Shown here piece by piece: positions 43,239-53,700 of a DNA stretch of 64,000 bases; the first letter of the stretch is position 1; each line of letters opens with the position of its first letter. This DNA comes from Chamaecrista fasciculata. Lineage: Eukaryota > Streptophyta > Magnoliopsida > Fabales > Fabaceae. A program made the translations under genes and the position numbers. Location: positions 46,005 through 110,004 of the forward strand of contig QANZ01032866.1 in the NCBI GenBank assembly GCA_003254925.1, in the 5' to 3' direction. The notes beneath the pieces are model-generated. The model was not told the origin of the DNA and did no database searches. It worked only from the letters and a program-made list of their open reading frames with translations.

Positions 43239-44039
43239 GGGATATTTTTTTTTTTGACCAGTATATTTATAGGGATATATCGTTTGTAAAAGATAATTCC
43301 ATAACAAATAAGGAATTAGCTAGTGAGAATCAGTTTGAAAGATTGTAATTAATTTTAAAATATTTGACATATCTTAACTTATTTTTATATTTAAAAAATA
43401 ATTAAATAAATCTTAACTTCTTTGAATTCTTTTTATTGGAATTTATTTTAGGTCAAAACCTCAAATTGGTCTTCAATCTATGAGATAGATTTTAAGTTGG
43501 TCTTAAATACTTTATTTATTTTTAGAATGGTCATACATGTTTTTATAGTTTTTCAAATTGGTCTCAAACTAATGATATATCTATCGTTTCAAGTTCAAAT
43601 GCGACGAATCCAGAGCTACAAGTTGCTTTTGACAATCACTTTCTATATTCAGGGGCTGTCAACAAACAAGGACAAATGAGATTCTGAAAGTCAGTCACTC
43701 CTTTAATTTTACAGTCAAATAATTAAAGTTGGTCATCTTCCTCTGGGATGAGTTCAAAACTATATATTAACTCTTGAAAAGTTTTTACTCTACGCAGTTG
43801 AGACCATTATCAAATGTGGTTAAATCGTGTTTCAAAAGTAGGTTTGACACTAATTTGAAAAATTACAAAAACACGTAGGATCGATTTGAAATCTACTCTA
43901 TATTTGGGATCAATTTGAGATTTTTACTTTATTTATTTTATAGTACAGTTTGAGAGAAAAAAGTCAACAAAATCTCAAACCAATATTTGATTATCAGGTT
44001 ATAATATCTAATAAATCATAATTTTATAACTTTAATTTA

Positions 44040-45360
44040 ACCAGCATTTTACTGTTACGTATGATTTAGATTTGATTTTTTTTTTAAAATTTAAATTTAG
44101 ATTTCGTTTAACGTGCAAGGATCTATAATATATTATTCATCTTATTTTGTATGGGAAGTTCTAGAATGCAACAAGCAATATGGTCCGTTGATTTAATCCA
44201 ACGAATAACGGTGACAGGCAAACTTCTAATTCTAGAAGAACTCATAATTTATTAGATATATTTTGTATCAAATTGATTATTTTTAAAATTTAAAACAAAT
44301 CAGAATTATAACTTGATTTTTCTAAATAATCTTTGGGGATAATATTGAATTTTATTTTAAATTTAAATGATAGGCCAATATCCTATTTTGGTCCTTAATG
44401 TTTACTTAAAGTTTCGTTTTGATTCTTAAAGTTTTTTCCGTTTTGTTTTATCACTAAAGCTTTTAAAAAATTTTACCGTTAGTCCCTAATAAATCTTTAT
44501 CTACTTTTTTTGTTTAAAAAAACTAAAAAAAATGATTTTCATCCCCCCAAAAAGTGGACGAAAATTAATCAAGAATTAACGATGAAACTTTTTGAAAACT
44601 TTGGAGAAAAAACGGAATGAAAAAAATATTAGGGACCAAAACGGAACTTTATACAAACATTAAGGACTTAGGCCAATTAAAAAATTATGTTTCCAATTTA
44701 TTTATTTATTTTTGTTACAAAGGAGGGCAAAAGGCCCAAATGGAAGAGAAAAAACTAAGCCAGAGCCCTAAGAACATTTTGGATCCCCATGAAATCCCCA
44801 AGAACCAAAAGCCCAAAAATAGGAGGAGGATACGAATAGATCACCATGTCAGAATTATCATTAATGTTTTTTTTTATAAGATCATTAATGTCTTTTGTTC
44901 AAGTCGTCGATGAGCACCATTTTGAAAAATTTAGGCATTTTTATGTTAATTTTTAACTAGATTAGAGGCAACCTTTTAAAAGAAAAATTTCAGAAGATAA
45001 AGTGTGATAAAGCTAAAGTTTTAGAGGATAGAATGTAATTTTTCTTAAATAAAATTCTTCAAAAGGGTAATTCAATTTTCTAGTATATCACAAGATGTGG
45101 AGGAACCATTTTGAGAACCAATTATATGAGTTTGGCCTATAGAAAACATCTACATGCCACGTTTACATAAGAGCTGATGAAGAAAAACTATCTAAAATTG
45201 TACCCAATTCTTCATCAGAACCAGTACAAAAGTAAATGTCAAATCAATTTGAACGGTTTAGATTTACAAGCACAAAAATGACCAAAGAAAGTACTTCCCT
45301 GGACTTAAATATATTTGAGAAAATCTATTTGATTCTTGAACTAATAAAAATATATTACTC
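44040..45360. other. spacer between the two duplicated blocks
   Basis: It contains a MITE at about 44372-44677, with mirrored ends GGCCAATATCC...TTAATGTTTAC and GACTTAGGCC. No supported gene; a 98-codon plus frame at 44617 partly overlaps the MITE and shows no domain. Confidence 0.45.
44372..44677. mobile_element. 306-bp MITE between the duplicated genes
   Basis: The left arm reads GGCCAATATCCTATTTTGG, and the right arm, reverse-complemented, starts GGCCTAAGTCCTTAATG. Both continue with 'TTAATGTTTNNNTAAAGTTNCGTTTTG'. It belongs to the same broad long-arm group as the other TTGGTCC repeats. The target duplication is not clear. Confidence 0.55.
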
Positions 45361-45749
45361 TCTTTGAATAAAGGGTTCAAATTAAATTAGAGTCTATAAC
45401 TCAAAACAATTTTCGATGCAATAACCAATAATGTCATAACAACATTATTACGACTTGAAATTAAATTATATAAAGTTTGAACTTTGAACAAAATAAAATT
45501 GATATTTAATAAATTATAAATTAAATAAACATATTATGAATTCATAATTTGGAGAAGGGAAAGAAAAAATAAAATTATTAAAAAAAACTATCCGAAAATA
45601 TTTATCTATTAATAACCCAACTACAACTGCATATATGTGCAAAAATAAAATATGTTACCCTTATTTAAAGGCTTTGATGATTATTGTTATTGTTAATATA
45701 ATGAATTCATAAAAAAAAAAACGAATATTACTATAGACAATAATCTAAT

Positions 45750-46190
45750 TTATACCGTGTCATTCAATTTATCAGCCTTGATGAGAGGATTATTTTTAAT
45801 CAAAATTTGTCGACCAATTCCCTTAAAATCTACAGTGCAAGAATGCTCTTCTGGGTATCTATGTTTTCCACAAAACAAATCTCCACATCGACACTCAAAC
45901 CCTGTGAGTCCCACTTTCTTGTTGCAAATCTTGCATCTATTCTTCTTTTTCTTCTCATTCTCGGACTTGTTGTTGGCTTCACCTTTTAATTTTGTGTCTT
46001 CATGATCAAAAACACTTGTTGTTTCTGATAATGATGCTGATGATGATAGAGATAACTCTCTAAATTTGAGTGAGTTTATGAGATCTTCTGAGACTTGTAA
46101 CATTTGATCTTTGTAACACTTGGAGCAGAGATTTTTTGTTTCAGAGGAGCCAAAGAAGCCACAACCATTCGCACAAAGTGAAGGATCCAT
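45750..46190 (-). CDS. A20/AN1 zinc-finger stress-associated protein (copy 2)
   Basis: A single-exon gene for 146 residues, nearly identical to the copy at 42684-43118. All A20 cysteines (CANGC...CSKC) and AN1 ligands ([32 protein letters not shown]) are kept, so both copies look functional. Differences are concentrated in the Ser-rich linker (extra Ala-Ser and one more Lys) and the last residues. The promoter, with TATAAATA at 46306-46313 on the minus strand, is conserved too, so both genes may share regulation. As A20/AN1 stress-associated proteins they are expected to act in ubiquitin-linked stress responses in cytosol or nucleus. Confidence 0.93.
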   Translation of the reverse strand: MDPSLCANGCGFFGSSETKNLCSKCYKDQMLQVSEDLINSLKFRELSLSSSASLSETTSVFDHEDTKLKGEANNKSENEKKKKNRCKICNKKVGLTGFECRCGDLFCGKHRYPEEHSCTVDFKGIGRQILIKNNPLIKADKLNDTV

Positions 46191-46305
46191 TTGTAACAAA
46201 TTAAAACTCTAGGGTTCTCTTTGATAAAAGACTATGAAGGCTATGAAAGACTATATGAAGACTTTGAAGAATGAAGTTTAAGTATATGGAAGCTTGAAGA
46301 GGTTA

Positions 46306-46313
46306 TATTTATA
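46306..46313 (-). promoter_or_regulatory. TATA box of A20/AN1 gene copy 2
   Basis: TATAAATA on the minus strand, about 120 bases before the ATG, in a flank conserved with copy 1. Confidence 0.6.
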
Positions 46314-47100
46314 GGGATATATGTTTGTAATATCCTAGTTAGACTTGAAGTTTAAGTACTAGATAATTCCATAATAAAGATAATTCCATATCAAAGAAGG
46401 AATTAGCTAGTGAGAATCAGTTTGAAAGATTCTAATTAATTTTAAAATATTTGACATATCTTAACTTCCTTGAATTCTTTTTATTAGAATTTATTTTAGG
46501 TGAAAACCTCGAATTGGTCTTCAATCTATGAGATAGATTTTAAGTTGGTCTTAAATATTTCATTTATTTTAGAATAGTCATACATGTTTCTATAGTTTCT
46601 CAAATTGGTCTCAAACTAATGATATCTCTATCGTTTCAAGTCTAAATGCGACGAATCCAGAGCTACAAGTTGCGTTTGACAATTACATTCTATATTCAGT
46701 TAGGGCTGTCAACAAACGAGGCCAAATGAGATCCCGAAAGTCAACCACCCCTTTAATCTTACAGTCAAATAAACGAAATTGGTCATATTCATCTACGATG
46801 AGTTTAAAACTATATATTAACTCTTGAAAATTTTTTTCTCTACCCAGTTGAGATCATTATTAAATGTGGTCAAATCGTGTTTCAAAAGTAGGTTTGAGAC
46901 TAATTTAAAAAGTTACAAAAGAACGTAGGATCAATTTGAAATCTACTTTATTTTTTGGATCAATTTGAAATTTTGACTTTATTTATTTTATAGTACAGTT
47001 TGAGAGAAAAAAGTCAACAAAATCTCAAACCAATATTTGATTATCGAGGTTATAATATCTATAAATCATAATTTTATAACTTCAAATTTGATATGAATGA

Positions 47101-47303
47101 GATATGTTACAGCTTCCTTGGAAATCCTATTGTGTGGAAAAATGTTAGGGTCAAAATCCAAAGGTATGTTTCATCCTCCTAATCCCCATATTTCTCATAG
47201 AACGTAGTTAGAGAAACGCCATAATACCTATTTAGTATAAGCGAGCTGTCCAATTGTGTTGATGCATGTTAATTTGAATAATATCAACTATAATTTGTAT
47301 AAT
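47101..47303 (+). pseudogene. stray fragment of the ERECTA-like gene (exon 23 and following intron)
   Basis: This stretch matches 38062-38265 of the ERECTA-like gene at roughly nine bases in ten: the acceptor GATATGTTACAG, the exon encoding NP-x-x-CG-x-x-LGSKS, the donor AGGTATGTTTCAT and about 140 bases of intron. A 2-base deletion shifts the exon frame. No other ERL exons are present. It is non-functional and marks an ectopic copying event at the edge of the A20/AN1 duplication. Confidence 0.88.
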
Positions 47304-47766
47304 TCAAAACCCGAAAAGTATAAAATCAATTTAAATTTAGAGACCAAATAATATTAATTTAGTACAAATTTCAAAGCCAAAATAAATATAAAATTAGTTC
47401 AAATTGACCAATCGTCACTAGGAACCAAATAGTTGATAATTGAAATATTTCAATAACCAAATCGTTTATTTTGATTATCCACAAACTGATTAATTGACTC
47501 AGCATCTATTCAGACACGAATAGTAAGTTTTATCTATATATTTCATTACGATTGGTCCACTGATTTAAAATCAATCAACCTCAGTTATTGAGTCACCCGT
47601 GAAACTTGTGTTTTGAGAACGTGGATTTACTTCTGCTCTGCAATGCAATAACACCTGGATACTGCAAGAAATGTATAGAATGTTTCAAAATTACTCTAAA
47701 ATGGCAACTTTAAGAGCAACATCAGGCATTCTTTCTCACTAAAAGTGTAAATGAAATCATGAGACT
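47304..47766. other. intergenic DNA
   Basis: It contains 'GACCAAATAATATTAATTTAG'-type repeat remnants and the presumed 3' UTR of the aminotransferase gene. No gene. Confidence 0.4.
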
Positions 47767-48411
47767 TTAACCAGTAGATTCACAAGTTTCAACTACTCTC
47801 CTAAACCGTTCAATAATTAAAGGAATGTCCTCTAAAGTTAAAGTAGTAAAACAAATTCGAAACCATCCTGATTCTATACAATGACAAGCTGATCCAGGAG
47901 TTATATTAATCTTGGCAATGCTTAAAAATTTCTCCCATAAGTCAAGTTCACCTTTCTCACTGTAAGGTCGAATTAATCCACTCATATCAGCCCAGCAATA
48001 CATTCCAGCACAACTTTTAGCACATTTGATTCCTAGTGTATCCAAACCAGCCTCAAATTCTTCATGAATTTCTCTTATTCTCTTGCAGTTTGTATCAAAG
48101 TACTCCTGAATGAATCTTTCATCTGAAAGCATTGCAGTAACTAGCCGCTGGGTTGGAGCAGATACAGAGCAAAATCTAGTTAACTTCTTAGCAGCAGCCA
48201 ATACACTTTTGTTAAATGAATGTATGACCCCAACTCTAAAGCCTGGAAGGGAAAGGTCTTTTGAGAGGCCATATATTATATGAACACGGCTCTTGTCTAT
48301 ATAATCCGAATCCGAATCCAGAATTTCGGCTATACTTACAAACTTCTCACTTCCATATATGGAGCCAGAATATATTTCATCAGAGATTATATGAATATTG
48401 TTCTCCTGGGC

Positions 48412-48574
48412 TGTTATTTCTAAGACCAGAATGGATAATATCTGATAATGTTTACATAGCAACAAGGATATATATATACAAGACTCAAGCTCTCCTATCT
48501 ACCTATATTAATTACATACTTCTACCTACCTATATTAATGACTCAACTAACAACTACTAACATAACTCATAACA
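48412..48574 (-). repeat. 3' LTR of the copia element
   Basis: 163 bp, identical to the 5' LTR. Reading out of it on the minus strand, a frame enters the aminotransferase exon directly, which gives the 48465-47767 open frame whose first ~20 codons are LTR-derived. Confidence 0.97.
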
Positions 48575-48587
48575 CTCCCCCTCAAGT
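48575..48587 (-). promoter_or_regulatory. polypurine tract of the copia element
   Basis: CTTGAGGGGGAG on the minus strand directly abuts the 3' LTR. Confidence 0.8.
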
Positions 48588-51500
48588 TGGAGCATAGATG
48601 TTAATCATGCCCAACTTGTTACAAATATAATCAACCCTTACCCCATTTAAAGCTTTAGTAAATATATCTCCTAATTGATCGCCGGTTTTAACATGTGCTG
48701 GGGAGATTATCTTCTCTTCAATCTTTTCACGAACAAAGTGACAATCAATCTCAATGTGTTTAGTTCGTTCGTGAAAGACAGGATTTGATGCAATATGGAT
48801 AGCAGCCTGGTTATCACACCACAGCTTTGCAGGTAGTGAAGTCTTCAAACCCAGTTCTCTCAATAGTTGTTGTATCCACACAACTTCACAAGTTGCTTGA
48901 GCCATAGCTCTGTACTCAGACTCAGCACTAGAGCGAGAGACTACATTCTGCTTCTTACTTTTCCATGAAATTAAATTTCCTCCTACAAACACACAATATC
49001 CTGTCACAGATCTTCTATCTGCCTTGGATCCTGCCCAATCCGCATCAGAAAAGCACTCAATATCAGTGTGTCCATTATTTCCATATAAGAGACCTCGTCC
49101 TGGAGCTCCTTTCAAGTAACTGAGAATCTGCTCCAAGGCTTCCCAATGCTTAACCGTTGGAGAAGACATGAATTGACTAACAACACTGACGGGATAAGCT
49201 ATGTCAGGACGAGTTACTGTAAGATAATTTAGTTTCCCGACCAGCCTCCTATACCTCTCAGGGTCTTCAAATGGTTCACTATCGTCTTTCCACAATTGCA
49301 ATCCAGGAGTCATAGGAGCATTACATGGTTTAGTCCCCAATTTACCTGTTTCAGTTAACAAATCAAGAACATATTTTCTTTGAGACAAAAAAATACCCTT
49401 CTTACTTCTTGTAATTTCAACTCCCAAGAAATATTTCAACGATCCCAAATCTTTTGTCTGAAACTGAGAGTGAAGAAAAGACTTGAGAGAAGCAATGCCA
49501 GAATCATCATTTCCTGTGATTATAATATCATCAACATAGACAACCAATAGGATGATGCCTGCGTCTGTCTTCTTGTAAAACACTGAATGGTCAGATTTGC
49601 ATTTAAGCATTCCAAAGTTCATAATCACGTCACTGAATCTGCCAAACCAAGCTCGAGGACTCTGCTTCAGCCCATATAAGGATTTGTGCAGACGACATAC
49701 TTTCCCACGCTCCCCCTGAGCAACAAACCCAGGTGGTTGCTCCATATACACTTCCTCTAGCAGGTCACCATGGAGAAATGCATTCTTAATGTCCAACTGA
49801 TGCAAGGGCCATTTATGAGTTGCTGCCATAGAGATAAATAATCTCACTGATGTAAGTTTAGCCACAGGAGCAAACGTGTCAGAATAGTCAATACCATAGG
49901 TTTGAGCATAGCCCTTTGCAACTAAACGAGCTTTGAGTCGCGCCACAGAGCCATCTGGATTAACCTTGACATTAAATACCCACTTGCAACCAATGGCTTT
50001 CTTGCCCACGGGTAAATCCACCAAAGACCAAGTTCCATTCTTATCAAGAGCCATCACCTCTTCAATCATTGCTTCACGCCAACCAGGATGAGAGAAAGCC
50101 TCATGGACCGAGCGAGGAAGAGAAATTGTGTCTAAAGAAGCAACAAAGGCACGAGAGGAAGTAGATAGATGGTCATAAGAAACAAAAGACGAAATAGGAT
50201 AGGTACATTGACGTTTACCTTTTCGAAGAGCAATAGGACGATCATCTGCGGGATCATGTTCAGAAGAGACTGGATCTGACGACAAAGAGGATAGTGGAGG
50301 GCATGAGTCTGGCGCAAGATCACTTGTTTGTTGTGGTCGCCGAGAATAGACATGTTTTATTGGAGGACGCGTGTCCTCTGAGACCTGCGTAACTGGCGGA
50401 CATGTGTTGTTTGATACTGTGTCTACTGATGCCTGTGTAGCTGAAGGACGTGTGCCCTCTAACAATGTGTTGACTGAAAGTTGAGGCACAGTATAAATCA
50501 ACAAATCATCTTCCTCCCCCTCATTGGGATGCACATGTGAGTGAGGAAAGAAAGGAACATTTTCATGAAATGTAACATCTCTAGAGACAAGATATCTATT
50601 AAGATCAGGAGAAAAACACCGATACCCTTTTTGGACCCGACAATAACCAAGAAAGACACATTTGACAGACTTAGGATCAAGTTTAGTGTGAGGTCGAACA
50701 TCTCGAACAAAACATGTGCATCCAAATATCCTGGGCTCAATAGGAAATAAAGATTTATTAGAGGGAAAAAGAACAGTATATGGAATTTCACCATGAAGCA
50801 CAGATGAAGGCATTCTATTAATAAGAAAACAGGCTGTAGAAACAGCATCAACCCAAAATGGCTTAGGGACCTTCATTTGAAAAAGAAGAGCCCGAGCCAC
50901 TTCTAATAAGTGTCTATTTTTCCGCTCAGCAACACCATTTTGAGATGGAGTATCAACACACGAAGATTGATGAATAATGCCATTTTGTGACATAAAAGAC
51001 TGAAAGGACCCAGAGAAATATTCTTTAGCATTATCACTCCGTAAGGTTTGCACAGAAACCTTGAACTGAGTTTTGATTTCAGAATAGAAGGCACAAAAGT
51101 GTGTAAACAACTCCGAACGATTTTTCATGAAATATAACCAAGTAACACGAGAATAATCATCAACAAAAGTAACAAAGTATTTGAAACCTTGTTTAGAAAC
51201 GATCGGACAAGGACCCCAAACGTCCGAGTGGACTAACTCAAATGGCGATGTAGCTCGGTTATTGACTCTAGGACTAGAAGGAAGACGATGATGCTTGGCA
51301 AATTGACATGACTCACACTCCAAAACAGATAAGTGATTAAACTGAGGATAAAGTTTCTTAAGAGAAGATAGGGAAGGATGACCCAAACGACAATGCACCT
51401 CAAAAGGGGAGAGAACACTTGAACATGCAACAGGTCGTGGCGATTCCAAGACATATAATCCTCCAGACTCATGTCCTCTACCAATAATCCGTTTTGTCGT

Positions 51501-51905
51501 AAGATCCTGAAAAAGGCAATAGTCAGGAAAGAATGAGATGACACAATTTAAATCACGAGTGAGTTTACTAACCGAAAGCAGATTGAATGAGAAATTGGGT
51601 AAACTCAATACTGAAGATAAGGAAAGTGAAGGAATAGGATTGACAGTTCCAGAACCAAGGACACGAGAAGTGGAACCATCTGCCAAAGTAACACGAGGAG
51701 TGGAAGAATGAGATTGAAAAGTGGAGAAGAGATTTGGGTTACCTGTCATGTGCTCTGTAGCTCCTGAATCAATAACCCATTTAGAAGATGATGAAAGTAG
51801 GCATTTAGTGGATTTACCTGAATCGGCATGAGAGTTTACTAACTCACGATATTTGAGCAACTGAGCATATTCATCCGTGGAAATACAAATAGTGTTATCA
51901 GCCAT
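48582..51905 (-). CDS. copia pol polyprotein lacking most of gag
   Basis: The frame is open from 52037 without an ATG; the first good start is ATG at 51905 (MADNTICISTDEYAQLL). About 1107 residues follow without a stop. In order: aspartic protease (WVIDSGATEHMTG), gag-pre-integrase zinc region (HCRLGHPS, CESCQFAKH), integrase core (DVWGPCP, TLRSDNAKEY, NGVAERKNRH), reverse transcriptase (LHQLDIKNAFLHGDL, YGLKQSPRAW, VVYVDDIIITGND) and RNase H (DADWAGSKADRRS, SAESEYRAM, LWCDNQAAIHIA). Protease-integrase-RT is the copia order. The capsid and CCHC knuckle that normally precede the protease are absent; only the short 'EEYAQLL'-like linker remains. All catalytic motifs look intact. Confidence 0.95.
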   Translation of the reverse strand: MADNTICISTDEYAQLLKYRELVNSHADSGKSTKCLLSSSSKWVIDSGATEHMTGNPNLFSTFQSHSSTPRVTLADGSTSRVLGSGTVNPIPSLSLSSVLSLPNFSFNLLSVSKLTRDLNCVISFFPDYCLFQDLTTKRIIGRGHESGGLYVLESPRPVACSSVLSPFEVHCRLGHPSLSSLKKLYPQFNHLSVLECESCQFAKHHRLPSSPRVNNRATSPFELVHSDVWGPCPIVSKQGFKYFVTFVDDYSRVTWLYFMKNRSELFTHFCAFYSEIKTQFKVSVQTLRSDNAKEYFSGSFQSFMSQNGIIHQSSCVDTPSQNGVAERKNRHLLEVARALLFQMKVPKPFWVDAVSTACFLINRMPSSVLHGEIPYTVLFPSNKSLFPIEPRIFGCTCFVRDVRPHTKLDPKSVKCVFLGYCRVQKGYRCFSPDLNRYLVSRDVTFHENVPFFPHSHVHPNEGEEDDLLIYTVPQLSVNTLLEGTRPSATQASVDTVSNNTCPPVTQVSEDTRPPIKHVYSRRPQQTSDLAPDSCPPLSSLSSDPVSSEHDPADDRPIALRKGKRQCTYPISSFVSYDHLSTSSRAFVASLDTISLPRSVHEAFSHPGWREAMIEEVMALDKNGTWSLVDLPVGKKAIGCKWVFNVKVNPDGSVARLKARLVAKGYAQTYGIDYSDTFAPVAKLTSVRLFISMAATHKWPLHQLDIKNAFLHGDLLEEVYMEQPPGFVAQGERGKVCRLHKSLYGLKQSPRAWFGRFSDVIMNFGMLKCKSDHSVFYKKTDAGIILLVVYVDDIIITGNDDSGIASLKSFLHSQFQTKDLGSLKYFLGVEITRSKKGIFLSQRKYVLDLLTETGKLGTKPCNAPMTPGLQLWKDDSEPFEDPERYRRLVGKLNYLTVTRPDIAYPVSVVSQFMSSPTVKHWEALEQILSYLKGAPGRGLLYGNNGHTDIECFSDADWAGSKADRRSVTGYCVFVGGNLISWKSKKQNVVSRSSAESEYRAMAQATCEVVWIQQLLRELGLKTSLPAKLWCDNQAAIHIASNPVFHERTKHIEIDCHFVREKIEEKIISPAHVKTGDQLGDIFTKALNGVRVDYICNKLGMINIYAPT

Positions 51906-52407
51906 CGAACTCAAATTAAACACGTGATGACTGGACAGCAGATCAAAAGAACCAAAACTCCAAATGCTGAACTGGGCACCAAAGCCACACAGCAAGCCCA
52001 ACTCCAAATGATGAACTGACGCAAATCCACGGACCAAAACGAGACCTCAATCAATAGAACCAAACAAAAAGTGGCTGGAACCTCTGGGTGTTGATCGGAA
52101 ACCGCCGGAAATGTCCTCCCGACGGCGGCTGAACAAGGCGGTTGCCGTACGACAGAGCACGCGCCGTCACGCGCCGGCGCGTGGGAACTGCGCGAAAACT
52201 TTGCAAGGCGCGTGAGACTCACGCGCCGCCCTATTGGACACCGGACTCCGGGAACTGGCCGATCTCAGCCTTCTCTTCCTTCCTATGGTGGCGGTGACGC
52301 AAACAGATGCCCAGAAAATTTGGGCCCTAACGTGCAGTGATGAGCTGCACACTCAAATGTGCGCTACTGTGCACTACTGGAGAAGATTCCAAACCCTAAA
52401 GCCTTAA

Positions 52408-52419
52408 GCTCTGATACCA
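52408..52419 (-). promoter_or_regulatory. primer binding site of the copia element (tRNA-Met)
   Basis: TGGTATCAGAGC on the minus strand abuts the 5' LTR and is complementary to the 3' end of plant initiator tRNA-Met. Confidence 0.95.
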
Positions 52420-52582
52420 TGTTATTTCTAAGACCAGAATGGATAATATCTGATAATGTTTACATAGCAACAAGGATATATATATACAAGACTCAAGCTC
52501 TCCTATCTACCTATATTAATTACATACTTCTACCTACCTATATTAATGACTCAACTAACAACTACTAACATAACTCATAACA
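52420..52582 (-). repeat. 5' LTR of the copia element
   Basis: 163 bp with TG...CA ends. It follows directly after the exon-4 sequence and the TGGGC target repeat. Confidence 0.97.
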
Positions 52583-53554
52583 TGGGCAAAGTCTAGAAGA
52601 CTGTAAAGTGTGTCCTGTGACATCAGGTTTCCAACAGGATTCGAAGGGTTGGAAATGAGAATTCCACGAACTTTGACCCCTCGTTTTCGAGCTTGATTGT
52701 AAGCTTGTTCTAGAGCAGTTATACTTAAATTGAAATTGTCAGTGCTACGACAGTGAACAGGAATTAGTTCCACTCCTGCTCGCCATTTTACGTCCCTGTC
52801 AAAACTGCACAATTACTTTTAAGTTAGCTTCTAGAAATACTTGAGTAAGATGAAACACATGTTTAAAAAGGCCCCATCAAAGCATCAATTACCCTGGATA
52901 ATATGGTGTGGGAATAAGAAATGCACTTCCATGGTCAGCCAAGCAGAAGGATAGTATCTCAATTGCAGGTGTAGCACCAGATGTTAACACAAGATTAGAT
53001 GGGTCAAATTTCACCGACCCTCCCATTACTTGAGACATGAAATTTGATATGGCCTGAAGATTGAAAAGAAATAACAAAAATTGAAATGATCAAACATAAC
53101 AATGGCACAACCACAACTATCAGATATGATCAAGTTAACAAACTCAGAAGAAATTTTAATTTTAACTTCTTTTTCTTCTCTCAAATAGGACCCTTACACA
53201 ACTCTAGTACTGAAGAAGCAGAATGCTTCTTTTATGGATCAAACTGAATATTTCTATTTTATCTCAAAGATAGGTAACCTGGAAGATAGCTCCACTAGTT
53301 CAAGTGCTAGTATTAGCATTTGAGAAGAAAGTTATACTAACGTTGATAAAACGGATTAGCAAGTATTAATAACTGAAAGATAAACAATAATACAGAACAC
53401 AAATTAGTACAAGCAGTAAAGAAACCGTCTGAACTGCACAGCCCAATCCAAACAAGATTGACACATTTGTAGAAAAATAACAATAAAGGGGCCCAGCATC
53501 GTTCCAAAACTCGCGTTAGCTCGTTTTGGACCCCCTTCTACTTTAGAACCGGTT

Positions 53555-53700
53555 CTTGAGGCTCCCACTAGGTGGGGTCTGGGGAGAGTCAAGATGTACA
53601 CAGTCTCACCCCTGCTTTGCAGAGAGGCTGTTTCCAGGATTTGAACCCATGAACTCTGGTCACCAAGCAGCAACAAGGTTGCTCCAAGGCTCACCCTCTG
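53555..53700 (-). mobile_element. Au-like tRNA-derived SINE in intron 2 of the aminotransferase gene
   Basis: On the minus strand it starts near GAGGGTGAGCCTTGGAGC, contains the Pol III B box GGTTCAAATCC (53637-53647), then the conserved plant SINE phrases TGGAAACAGCCTCTCTGC and TCCCCAGACCCCAC...GTGGGAGCCTC. This order matches the Au SINE family known from many angiosperms. The A box is degenerate. The insertion is intronic and should be spliced out. Confidence 0.8.

Larger units (their letters stand above)
42371..44035. repeat. tandem segmental duplication, copy 1
   Basis: This block matches 45363-47090 along nearly its whole length, including 'TTAGAGTCTATAACT' in the 3' flank, the A20/AN1 gene, its promoter, a MITE (about 43450-43930) and the terminal 'ACCAATATTTGATTATC' stretch. 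Small indels separate the copies. Confidence 0.85.
45363..47090. repeat. tandem segmental duplication, copy 2
   Basis: Copy of 42371-44035 in the same orientation, with a short insertion near 45600-45670 and scattered indels. Its right edge joins directly to a fragment of the ERECTA-like gene at 47101. Confidence 0.85.
48412..52582 (-). mobile_element. Ty1/copia LTR retrotransposon inserted in exon 4 (4171 bp)
   Basis: Two 163-bp LTRs (48412-48574 and 52420-52582; TGTTATTTCTAAG...ACTCATAACA) are identical by eye, and 5-bp repeats TGGGC flank them (48407-48411 and 52583-52587). The body contains an exact tRNA-Met-type primer site, one long pol frame and a polypurine tract. The short LTRs and pol layout fit the Ale/Retrofit-like group. 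A full gag region is missing. Identical LTRs and a perfect target duplication point to very recent insertion. The element lies in the same orientation as the host gene. Confidence 0.97.

Noticed and set aside
44617-44913. 98-codon frame between the A20/AN1 genes
   Set aside because: Begins inside a MITE arm and shows no family features.
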